Shown piece after piece: positions 1 through 5,035 of a stretch of 5,035 bases of DNA (positions are counted from its first letter, which is position 1; each line of letters opens with the position of its first letter). A model generated the notes under the pieces. That model was not told where the DNA came from, did no database searches, and was given only the letters and a program-made list of their open reading frames with translations. Source of the stretch: DASXTS01 sp036505275. GTDB taxonomy: Bacteria; Actinomycetota; Actinomycetes; Mycobacteriales; Pseudonocardiaceae. Location: contig DASXTS010000535.1 in assembly GCA_036505275.1 (NCBI GenBank), forward strand, positions 1 to 5,035, in the 5' to 3' direction. Position numbers and translations under genes: made by a program.

Positions 1-1140
1 CTGGGCCAGGCCAAGATGCTCCAGCTTGGGCAGCACGGCGCGGACCCGGTCCAGCGGCACCCCGGCGTCGCGGGCCAGCCAGTCCGCGGTGCGCGCGGCA
101 CGGGTCAGCAGCGCCTCGTGCACCCGCAGCTCGGCGGGATCGAGACCATCGGTGGGCCGCGGTGGGGTGGCGGCCGGGGAGCCGAGATCCTCCCCGATCC
201 GGCCTACCGACTCGAGCACCTGGTGCACGCCGTCGACGAGGAGGGCCTCGCCGCTGCGGATCAGGGTGTTGCAGCCGCGGGACATCGCGGAGGTCACCGG
301 GCCCGGCACGGCCATCACCACTCGTCCGAGCTGCGTGGCGGCGCCGGCGGTGTTCCGCGCGCCGCTGCGGGCGCCGGCCTCCACCACCACCGTGCCGTCG
401 GAGAGCGCGGCGATCAGCCGGTTCCTCGCCAGGAACCGGTGCCTGGCCGGCGGCGTTCCGGGCGGATACTCGCTGACCAGCGCGCCGTCCTCGGCGATGC
501 GGCCGAGCAGGCCGACGTGGCCGCTCGGATACCCGTAGTCGACGCCGCAGCCGAGCACGGCCAGCGTCGGCCCGGTGGCCGCCAGTGCGCCTCGGTGTGC
601 GGCGCCGTCGATGCCATAGGCGGCGCCCGAGACCACTGTGACTCCGCGGTCGGCCAGTTCGTAGCCGAGCTCGGACGCGACGTGGTCGCCGTAGGTGGTG
701 GCGGCCCGTGCCCCCACCACTGCGACGGCTCGCGCGCTGAGCTCGTCCAGCCGGGCTGGCCCACGCACCCAGAGCGCGAGTGGTTGCACCGCCCAGTCCA
801 CGCCGCGGGCCGCCGCCGGGCCGAACGCGGCCAACGGCCAGGCCGGCCACTCATCGTCCTCGGGCACCACGAGCCGGGCGCCGAGCGCCGCGGCGGCGTG
901 GAGGTCGGCCACGGCCCGGTCCACGCCCCGGCGGGCCGTGGTCTCGGCCAGCACGGCCGCCGGTACCTCGCCAGCGCGCACCGCGGCCGCCGCCCGTACC
1001 GCCCCTAACTTGGCGACCAGGACGGCGAGCGCGGCCGCCGGCGGCTCGGCGACCCGCAGCAGGTACGCCCGCGCCGCCCGCACCGGTTCCACTGTGTCGC
1101 TCGAGCCATCCGCACCGCTCGGTCCGCTCATGCCGCTCAC
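1..1140 (-). CDS. dprA: DNA-processing protein DprA (Smf), C-terminus cut by window edge
   Basis: DprA binds single-stranded DNA in the cytoplasm and loads RecA on it during transformation. It is conserved even in bacteria not known to be competent. The frame is open for 380 codons from a GTG at 1140 to the left edge. The Rossmann-like core runs from about residue 120 to 305: VGAR (142-145), SGAAYGIDGAAH (171-182), VLGCGVD (195-201), SEYPPGTPPARHRFLARNR (223-241), VVVEAGARSG with the following RNTAG (251-266), VPGPVTS (278-284) and SRGCNTLI (287-294). After a proline-rich linker (about 320-335), residues 338-380 (HEALLTRAARTADWLA onwards) resemble the DprA winged-helix domain, so little should be missing. 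The GTG overlaps the comM stop as GTGA. An in-frame ATG at 1131 is an alternative start. No clear Shine-Dalgarno sequence is seen, so coupling to comM is likely. Family assignment is firm. A role in competence in this organism is inference. Confidence 0.96.
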   Translation of the reverse strand, partial: MSGMSGPSGADGSSDTVEPVRAARAYLLRVAEPPAAALAVLVAKLGAVRAAAAVRAGEVPAAVLAETTARRGVDRAVADLHAAAALGARLVVPEDDEWPAWPLAAFGPAAARGVDWAVQPLALWVRGPARLDELSARAVAVVGARAATTYGDHVASELGYELADRGVTVVSGAAYGIDGAAHRGALAATGPTLAVLGCGVDYGYPSGHVGLLGRIAEDGALVSEYPPGTPPARHRFLARNRLIAALSDGTVVVEAGARSGARNTAGAATQLGRVVMAVPGPVTSAMSRGCNTLIRSGEALLVDGVHQVLESVGRIGEDLGSPAATPPRPTDGLDPAELRVHEALLTRAARTADWLARDAGVPLDRVRAVLPKLEHLGLAQ

Positions 1141-2660
1141 GCCGCCGCCATCCGGGGGTCGTGAAGGTTGATCGCCGCCCAGACCAGTTGATCGTCCGGG
1201 CGGGTGCGGCCGGCGAGGTCGGCCAGCGTCCAGGCCAACCGCAGGCAACGGTCGGCGCCGCGGGCGGTCAGCCGGCCCTCCCGAAGCACCCGGTCGATGG
1301 GGGTGATGGCGGCCCGCGGCAGCCGGAACGTGCGGCGCAGCGCCGGTCCGGGCACCTCGGCATTGGTCCGCCAGCCGTGCGCCGACCACCGTTCGGCAGC
1401 GCAGGCGCGCGCCTGCACGACACGTTCCCGCACCACTGCGGTGCCCTCCACGGGCCCGGCGTCGGCGAGCACGGCGGCGTTCGTCGGCAGCATCTGCAGC
1501 CGAAGATCAACGCGGTCCAGCAGCGGACCGGACAACCGCGCCTGGTAACGCCGCCGCGCCGCGCCGGTGCACACGCAGTCGATGTCGCGGGGCGGCGCGC
1601 ACGGGCACGGGTTGGCCGCCATCACGAGCTGGAACCTGGCCGGGTAACACACCACGCCATCGGTACGCGAGATCCGGATCTCGCCCTCCTCCAGTGGGGT
1701 GCGCAACGCCTCGAGCGCCCTCGACGAGAACTCGGCCACCTCGTCAAGGAACAGGATTCCCCGGTGTGACAGGCTGATCGCGCCGGGTCGGCCGAGCCCG
1801 GAGCCGCCGCCGACGAGGGCGGCCATCGAGGCGCTGTGGTGCGGCGCGACCAGTGGCGGGGCGGTCAGCAGCGGCGCCGACGGCGAGAGCCGCCCGGCAA
1901 CCGAGTGAATGCCGGTGACCTCGAGAGCTTCGTCGGCCGACAGCTCGGGCAGCAGGCCAACCAACCGCTTCGCCAGCATGGTCTTGCCGGTGCCCGGTGG
2001 GCCGACGAGCAGCAGATGATGGCCGCCGGCCGCGGCCACCTCGAGCCCCCAGCGGGCATGCGGCTGGCCGACCACGTCGGCCAGGTCGGGCACCTGCGGC
2101 GGTTCCACGGCGGCCGGCTGGTCGGGCCGCACCAGCACCGACGGGCTGCCGCGCAGCCAGGCCAGCACGTCGCGTAGCCGCCGGGCGCCGAGCACTTCAA
2201 CTCCGGTCACCAGCGCGGCCTCGGCGAGCGTCGCAGCCGGCACGACCGCTCGGCGCAGGCCCACCCGCCGCGCGGCCAGCAACGCCGGCAGCACCCCGCG
2301 CACCGGCCGCAGCCGCCCGTCCAGGGCCAGTTCGCCGAGCAGGACGGTGCTGCGTAGTGGCCCGTTGGTGGGCACGGCGTGGTCCGCGGCGAGCACCGCA
2401 CAGGCCAGCGCCAGGTCGTAGGACGAGCCGACCTTGCGCAGCGTTGCGGGGGACAGCGCCAGGGTGGTCCGCCGGTTGGGCCACTGCTCGTCCGAGTTGA
2501 GCACCGCGGCGCGGACCCGTTCCTTCGACTCGTGCAGCGCCGCGTCCGGCAAGCCCACGAGCGCCAGGCCAGGCAGACCGACGCCGACGTGCGCCTCGAT
2601 CTCCACCAGCACGCCGTCCACCCCGAACAGCGCCACCGACCAGACCTGTGCCAGCCCCAT
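1137..2660 (-). CDS. comM: Mg-chelatase-like AAA+ ATPase, YifB/ComM family
   Basis: This is a 507-residue protein, the usual family length. Residues 1 to about 170 form the ChlI/Lon-like S5-fold domain, with GLPGLALVGLPDAALHESKERVRAA (start near residue 28), LSPATLRKVGSSYDL (69-83) and LGELALDGRLRPVRG (108-122). The AAA+ domain follows, with Walker A GPPGTGKT (220-227), Walker B ILFLDE (302-307), the AANPCPC motif (348-354) and SGPLLDRVDL (377-386). The paired cysteines C352/C354 and C362/C364 match the Cys-cluster characteristic of the family. A C-terminal Mg_chelatase_C region ends near residue 500. In Vibrio cholerae ComM is a hexameric helicase that extends heteroduplex DNA by branch migration during transformation. 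The role in actinobacteria is inferred. The ATG at 2660 shares one base with the yraN stop (TGATG) and has AGGGGG seven bases upstream. Extending the frame upstream would only overlap yraN. Despite the old 'magnesium chelatase' name, no chlorophyll pathway is implied. Confidence 0.96.
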   Translation of the reverse strand: MGLAQVWSVALFGVDGVLVEIEAHVGVGLPGLALVGLPDAALHESKERVRAAVLNSDEQWPNRRTTLALSPATLRKVGSSYDLALACAVLAADHAVPTNGPLRSTVLLGELALDGRLRPVRGVLPALLAARRVGLRRAVVPAATLAEAALVTGVEVLGARRLRDVLAWLRGSPSVLVRPDQPAAVEPPQVPDLADVVGQPHARWGLEVAAAGGHHLLLVGPPGTGKTMLAKRLVGLLPELSADEALEVTGIHSVAGRLSPSAPLLTAPPLVAPHHSASMAALVGGGSGLGRPGAISLSHRGILFLDEVAEFSSRALEALRTPLEEGEIRISRTDGVVCYPARFQLVMAANPCPCAPPRDIDCVCTGAARRRYQARLSGPLLDRVDLRLQMLPTNAAVLADAGPVEGTAVVRERVVQARACAAERWSAHGWRTNAEVPGPALRRTFRLPRAAITPIDRVLREGRLTARGADRCLRLAWTLADLAGRTRPDDQLVWAAINLHDPRMAAA

Positions 2661-3013
2661 CAGAACACCCCCTGCAGGTGCTCCACCTGCGGCTGGCCGT
2701 CCGGCGGGCAGTGCACGGAGAGCACGTCGAAGCGCACCTCGCACCAGCGCACCCGATGCTCGGCCAGCCAGCAGCGGGTGAGCTGGCGGATGCGGCTCAT
2801 CTTGCGCCTGGTCACGGCCTCGGCCGGGTGGCCGAACCCGGCGCCGGAGCGGGTCTTGACCTCGCACACCACCAGACGGCGGCCGTCGGCGGCAACGAGA
2901 TCCAGCTCGCCCTGCCGGCAGCGCCAGTTGCGGGACAGCACCACCATCCCCTGCCTGGTCAGGAATTCGGCGGCGATCTGCTCGCCCAGTCGCCCCAGCT
3001 CAACGGTGTCCAC
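2660..3013 (-). CDS. yraN: YraN family protein (UPF0102), predicted endonuclease-like fold
   Basis: This is a 117-residue protein, the usual length for UPF0102/YraN. The family signature is complete: GRLGEQIAAEFL (7-18), the NWRCRQGELDLV segment (29-40) with E36 and D38, and LVVCEVKTR (47-55) with E51 and K53. A basic stretch (TRRKMSRIRQL, 68-78) and VRFDVLSV (93-100) follow. The GELDLV and EVK residues match the acidic/lysine active-site layout of restriction-endonuclease-like folds. This is why a nuclease or DNA-binding role is predicted, but no reaction is firmly established. The start is GTG at 3013, since the frame meets a stop at 3029-3031 and no other upstream start exists. The Shine-Dalgarno is weak: GAGG about 14 bases upstream. 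It is first in a unit with comM and dprA, the usual neighbours in many bacteria, which suggests work on DNA processing. Confidence 0.93.
   Translation of the reverse strand: MDTVELGRLGEQIAAEFLTRQGMVVLSRNWRCRQGELDLVAADGRRLVVCEVKTRSGAGFGHPAEAVTRRKMSRIRQLTRCWLAEHRVRWCEVRFDVLSVHCPPDGQPQVEHLQGVF
2668..2673 (-). promoter_or_regulatory. Ribosome binding site for comM
   Basis: On the minus strand AGGGGG sits seven bases before the ATG at 2660, inside the last codons of yraN. It supports this start over the in-frame upstream extension to 2867, which would run through yraN. Function is inferred from sequence and spacing only. Confidence 0.6.
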
Positions 3014-3066
3014 GCCGCAGAGCGTGCCTCACGGCAGCGCCACGCCGGCGCCGTCGATGATCGGCT

Positions 3067-3075
3067 TGTGGACAA
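3067..3075 (-). promoter_or_regulatory. DnaA-box-like site, yraN-proximal
   Basis: The minus strand reads TTGTCCACA, identical to the preferred DnaA box of GC-rich actinobacteria such as Streptomyces. It lies 53 bases upstream of the yraN start and forms a direct repeat with the site at 3086-3094. Sequence identity is seen directly. Binding by DnaA and an effect on transcription are inference. Confidence 0.6.
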
Positions 3076-3085
3076 TCGACGTGAC

Positions 3086-3094
3086 TGTGGACAA
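3086..3094 (-). promoter_or_regulatory. DnaA-box-like site, distal
   Basis: This is a second perfect TTGTCCACA on the minus strand. It has the same orientation as the 3067-3075 copy, with 10 bases between them (19 bp start to start, close to two helical turns), so two DnaA molecules could sit on the same face. Its outer end also forms part of the possible hairpin at 3090-3130. Function is inferred. Confidence 0.6.
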
Positions 3095-3150
3095 CCCCCA
3101 GCCAAATGATCTTCGACCCGGGGAGTTGTCGTACCTCAGTGGTAGGGGGG

Positions 3151-3474
3151 TCAGCTCCCGAACGGGCCGGACTCGGGCAGCCGGAGGTCGGGCTTGTCCA
3201 GCTCCTCGACGTTGACGTCCTTGAAGGTGATCACCCGGGCGTTCTTGAGGAACCGCGCCGGCCGGTACATGTCCCACACCCACGCGTCGGACATCCGCAC
3301 CTCGAAGTAGACCTCGCCGTCGGCGTTGCGGGCCTGCACGTCGACCCCGTTGGCCAGGTAGAACCGGCGCTCGGTCTCCACCACGTACGAGAACTGGCCG
3401 AGGATGTCGCGGTACTCCTTGTAGAGCTGCAACTCCATCTCGGTCTCGTACTTCTCGAGATCCTCGGCACTCAT
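3151..3474 (-). CDS. DUF2469 family protein of unknown function
   Basis: This is a 107-residue acidic protein recognised as the actinobacterial DUF2469 family (M. tuberculosis Rv2901c type). The recognisable stretches are MSAEDLEKYETEMELQLYKE (1-20), YVVETERRFYLANGVDV (30-46), EVYFEVRMSDAWVWDMYRP (54-72) and KNARVITFKDVNVEEL (77-92). It has no signal peptide, membrane segment or recognisable catalytic motif, so a soluble cytoplasmic protein is likely. Function is not known and none is assigned. The ATG at 3474 overlaps the rnhB stop as ATGA and is preceded by a strong Shine-Dalgarno (AAGGAGGAG, 3485-3493) buried in the rnhB 3' end. The gene sits after rnhB in many actinobacteria, so co-expression with lepB and rnhB is expected. 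The identity of the family is firm and its role is open. Confidence 0.93.
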   Translation of the reverse strand: MSAEDLEKYETEMELQLYKEYRDILGQFSYVVETERRFYLANGVDVQARNADGEVYFEVRMSDAWVWDMYRPARFLKNARVITFKDVNVEELDKPDLRLPESGPFGS

Positions 3475-4379
3475 CGGACCCGAGCTCCTCCTTGTTCGAC
3501 CACGGCTTCGACTGCCCCTTCGACTGCGGCCTCGACCATGCCGTCCACCGTGGCTTCAACTGTGGCTTCAACTGTGACTTCAGCTGTGACTTCAACCACG
3601 GCTTCGACCACGGCTTCGACCACGGTGCCGCATGCCGCCAGCTCTCCATTGTGGACCACATCGGGCTCGGGCATTCGCGGCGGCACCGGCCGGGCCACCC
3701 GGCGAGGTGGCCGCATGCCGTGCGCCGCGGCCGCCTCGACGACGTTGATGTAGGAGAACCGGTGCACCAGGCTCGGGCCGTGCTCGGCCAGCGCGGCGTT
3801 GTGCTGCGGCGTGCAGTAGCCCTTGTGCTCGTCGAAGCCGTACCAGGGCAGCTCGGCGTGCAGCGTGGTCATGATGCGATCGCGGGTGACCTTGGCGAGC
3901 ACCGAGGCGGCGGCGACGCACGCCGCGGACCGGTCGCCACCGACCACGGCGACGGCGGGTGCGGTCAGTCCCGGCACCCGGAAACCGTCGGTGAGCACGT
4001 AGCCAGGGTGCACCGACAGGCGGGCCACCGCGCGGCGCATGCCCTCGATGTTGCAGACGTGCACGCCGAGGGTGTCGACCTCGGCCGGCGGAATCACCAC
4101 GACCGACCAGGACACCGCGCGGCGGCGCACCTTGTCGTACCAGTGGTCCCTGGCCGCCGCGGTAAGGAGCTTGGAGTCGTTGAGGCCGTCGAAACGGGCG
4201 GCGTCGCCCGGCCGCAGCACGCAGGCGGCGACCACCAGAGGCCCGGCGCAGGCGCCGCGGCCGGCCTCGTCCACACCAGCCACCGGACCGAGCCCGCAGC
4301 GGTCCAGGGCGGCCTGCAGCGTCCAGGTGCTCTCCCTGCGGCGAAGCACGACACGCGGTGGCCGGACCGCCTCGGACAC
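3471..4379 (-). CDS. rnhB: Ribonuclease HII with acidic tetrapeptide-repeat C-terminal tail
   Basis: RNase HII cleaves RNA in RNA-DNA hybrids and incises 5' of single ribonucleotides in DNA, starting ribonucleotide excision repair. The protein is 302 residues, longer than the roughly 200-265 usual for the family. The catalytic domain is intact: VDEAGRG (36-42) with D37 and E38, LNDSKLL (67-72), LTDGF with D131, VVGGD with D149, ASVLAKVTRDR (158-168) and HKGYCTPQH (185-193). The core ends at about HRFSYINVVEA (206-216). A Pro/Arg-rich linker (about 222-240) then leads to eleven x-x-V-E tetrapeptides at 252-295 and a short QGGARVR end. The start is GTG at 4379, two bases after the lepB stop. 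GTG at 4349 is a possible alternative. No clear Shine-Dalgarno is seen, so coupling to lepB is likely. The frame extends upstream through lepB, but that part is antisense-type noise. The enzymatic call is firm. The tail's function is unknown. Confidence 0.96.
   Translation of the reverse strand: MSEAVRPPRVVLRRRESTWTLQAALDRCGLGPVAGVDEAGRGACAGPLVVAACVLRPGDAARFDGLNDSKLLTAAARDHWYDKVRRRAVSWSVVVIPPAEVDTLGVHVCNIEGMRRAVARLSVHPGYVLTDGFRVPGLTAPAVAVVGGDRSAACVAAASVLAKVTRDRIMTTLHAELPWYGFDEHKGYCTPQHNAALAEHGPSLVHRFSYINVVEAAAAHGMRPPRRVARPVPPRMPEPDVVHNGELAACGTVVEAVVEAVVEVTAEVTVEATVEATVDGMVEAAVEGAVEAVVEQGGARVR
3485..3493 (-). promoter_or_regulatory. Strong ribosome binding site for DUF2469 gene
   Basis: The minus strand reads AAGGAGGAG, containing a full anti-16S match (AAGGAGG), 10-12 bases before the ATG at 3474. 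It lies within the last codons of rnhB, directly after the repeat array. It is by far the best Shine-Dalgarno in the window. This suggests DUF2469 is translated efficiently, beyond simple reinitiation from the ATGA overlap. Confidence 0.75.
3495..3626. repeat. Eleven-copy 12-bp degenerate tandem repeat in rnhB 3' end
   Basis: Eleven contiguous 12-base units have plus-strand consensus TTCRACYRYGGC. Units begin at 3495, 3507, 3519, 3531, 3543, 3555, 3567, 3579, 3591, 3603 and 3615. Units 1 and 10 are identical and unit 11 differs from them only in its last base. The middle units diverge most. In the rnhB frame each unit encodes a tetrapeptide of form A/V/T/G-x-V-E. The final acidic residue is Glu in ten units and Asp in one, and position 3 is Val in ten. 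Because the unit is a multiple of three, all reading frames through it stay open. There are no spacers and no dyad, so it is not a CRISPR array. Confidence 0.93.
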
Positions 4380-4381
4380 GG

Positions 4382-5035
4382 TCAGCGCCGCCCCCGCCGC
4401 AGGAGCGCCGGCCAGGCCAGCAGCACGCCGAGCGCGGCCGCCTGCGGGTTGTGGTCGTCGATGCCGCCCCAGCGCGACGGCGGCAGCACGATCACCCGCG
4501 CCTTGCCGATCACATTGCCGATCGGGATCGTGCCGGAGCTGCCGTCGTCGACGTGCCGGCGCGAGTCCGAGGAGTTGTTGCGGTTGTCGCCCATCACCCA
4601 CAGGTGCCCCGGCGGCACCTTCACCGGCGCAAACGTCTCCTGAATGCTGCCACGGCCGGTCTCGAAGTACACGTACGGCTCGTCGAGCGGCTTGCCGTCC
4701 ACCAGCACCCGGCCCCGCTCGTCGCAGCACTGCACGGTCTGGCCCTCGGTGGCGATCACCCGTTTGACGAAGTCCCGCTCGTCCGGGTGCGCGAGCCCGA
4801 CCAGCGAGCCGAACTGGCGCAGCCCCTTGGCGAACGCGTTGGACGGCTCGGTCGCCTCGAACTCCGGGTTGTCGCCCCACGAGTCCGGGCCCTTGAACAC
4901 CACGACGTCACCGGGATGCGGCTCGGTGAACCGGTAGGTCAGCTTGTCGACCAGCACACGGTCGTTGGTGCATCCGGTGCAGCCGTGCAGGGTGGTCTCC
5001 ATCGACTGGGACGGAATGACGTACACCCTGGCCAG
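4382..5035 (-). CDS. lepB: Type I signal peptidase LepB, N-terminus cut by window edge
   Basis: LepB removes signal peptides from exported proteins at the outer face of the cytoplasmic membrane, using a Ser-Lys dyad. The frame runs open into the right edge, so the true start and the N-terminal membrane anchor are missing. Numbering here begins at the GTG codon at 5026, which is internal and not the start. Box B is IPSQSME with catalytic Ser8. The general base is Lys88 in DFVKRVIA, followed by TEGQTV. Box D is WVMGDNRNNSSDSR (143-156), and Box E is GTIPIGNVIGKARVIVLPPS (165-184). The segment between, with VLVDGKPLDEPYVY (107-120), is typical of actinobacterial enzymes. A short hydrophobic stretch (about 195-209, AAALGVLLAWPALL) followed by RRGRR suggests a C-terminal membrane anchor. 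Cysteine pairs occur at C16/C19 and C100/C101. The stop lies two bases before the rnhB GTG, so the two genes are probably co-transcribed. Confidence 0.96.
   Translation of the reverse strand: MARVYVIPSQSMETTLHGCTGCTNDRVLVDKLTYRFTEPHPGDVVVFKGPDSWGDNPEFEATEPSNAFAKGLRQFGSLVGLAHPDERDFVKRVIATEGQTVQCCDERGRVLVDGKPLDEPYVYFETGRGSIQETFAPVKVPPGHLWVMGDNRNNSSDSRRHVDDGSSGTIPIGNVIGKARVIVLPPSRWGGIDDHNPQAAALGVLLAWPALLRRGRR

Larger units (their letters stand above)
3014..3150. other. Intergenic region between DUF2469 gene and yraN
   Basis: This 137-bp stretch is the only real gap in the window. It separates the lepB-rnhB-DUF2469 unit from yraN-comM-dprA, so the promoter of the second unit is expected here. 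It contains two DnaA-box-like sites (3067-3075, 3086-3094), a comparatively AT-rich patch around 3103-3114, and a possible imperfect hairpin (3090-3130). I could not identify a convincing -35/-10 pair or a hairpin with a T-tract. From general knowledge, M. tuberculosis carries formate dehydrogenase genes at the equivalent place. Nothing like them is present here. Confidence 0.7.

Noticed and set aside
16..1769. Long plus-strand open frames opposite dprA and comM
   Set aside because: They encode Arg/Ala/Gly/Pro-rich sequence with no recognisable domain, as expected for antisense frames in very GC-rich DNA. The minus-strand genes are unmistakable.
2661..2867. 69-codon N-terminal extension of comM
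   Set aside because: It overlaps yraN in another frame and is low-complexity. MGLAQVWSVALFG at 2660 is the standard family start with a good Shine-Dalgarno.
3132..3144. Small palindrome TACC-TCAGT-GGTA after the DUF2469 stop
   Set aside because: A four-base stem without a T-tract is too weak to call a terminator.
3120..3190. tRNA-like D-arm (CCTCAGTGGTAGG) on the plus strand
   Set aside because: No matching acceptor stem, anticodon arm or TTCGA T-loop follows, and most of the stretch is the 3' end of the DUF2469 gene.
3495..3626. CRISPR array
   Set aside because: Units are 12 bp, contiguous and without spacers, and there is no leader or cas gene. It is a coding minisatellite.
3650..3658. 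Third DnaA-box-like site (TGTGGACCA on the plus strand)
   Set aside because: It has one mismatch, lies inside rnhB coding sequence and is far from the intergenic pair. It is likely chance.
3492..4643. Plus-strand open frame of 383 codons with FDHG/FNCG-type repeats at its N-terminus
   Set aside because: It is antisense to rnhB and lepB, both of which have complete family motifs. The apparent repeats are the opposite-strand reading of the 12-bp array, which keeps every frame open.
4380..4880. Upstream in-frame extension of rnhB
   Set aside because: It would run through the lepB coding region in another frame and adds no family sequence. GTG at 4379, directly after the lepB stop, fits the RNase HII N-terminus.

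Overview
The window looks like a housekeeping segment of a high-GC actinobacterial chromosome, probably of the order Pseudonocardiales. The evidence is very high GC content (roughly 70% by eye), GTG starts, stop/start overlaps, and above all the gene order. All six genes lie on the minus strand. Read from right to left they are lepB (signal peptidase I, 5' end outside the window), rnhB (ribonuclease HII), a DUF2469 gene, yraN (UPF0102), comM/yifB (Mg-chelatase-like AAA+ ATPase) and dprA (3' end outside the window). From general knowledge, Mycobacterium tuberculosis has the same order (lepB, rnhB, Rv2901c, then yraN, comM and dprA orthologues), with formate dehydrogenase genes inserted between the DUF2469 gene and yraN. 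The order or genus cannot be fixed from this sequence alone.

Layout. Positions 5035-3151 hold lepB, rnhB and DUF2469. Two bases separate lepB from rnhB, and rnhB overlaps DUF2469 through an ATGA junction, so this is one tightly coupled unit. Positions 3150-3014 are the only non-coding gap (137 bp). It contains two perfect copies of the actinobacterial DnaA-box sequence TTGTCCACA, in the same orientation and 19 bp apart. Positions 3013-1 hold yraN, comM and dprA, joined by a TGATG junction and then a GTGA junction, which makes a second translationally coupled unit. No convincing gene lies on the plus strand. The long plus-strand frames are GC-rich antisense shadows.

How the genes relate. The first unit combines protein export (LepB) with removal of ribonucleotides and RNA primers from DNA (RnhB), plus a small actinobacterial protein of unknown function. 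The second unit is a DNA-uptake and recombination module. DprA protects incoming single-stranded DNA and loads RecA, ComM is a branch-migration helicase in naturally competent bacteria, and YraN has a predicted nuclease-like fold without an established role.

The content is mostly ordinary and I see no new multi-gene system. Two things merit attention. One is a 132-bp array of eleven degenerate 12-bp repeats that gives RnhB an acidic tail of eleven x-x-V-E tetrapeptides. The other is the DnaA-box pair immediately upstream of the yraN-comM-dprA module.
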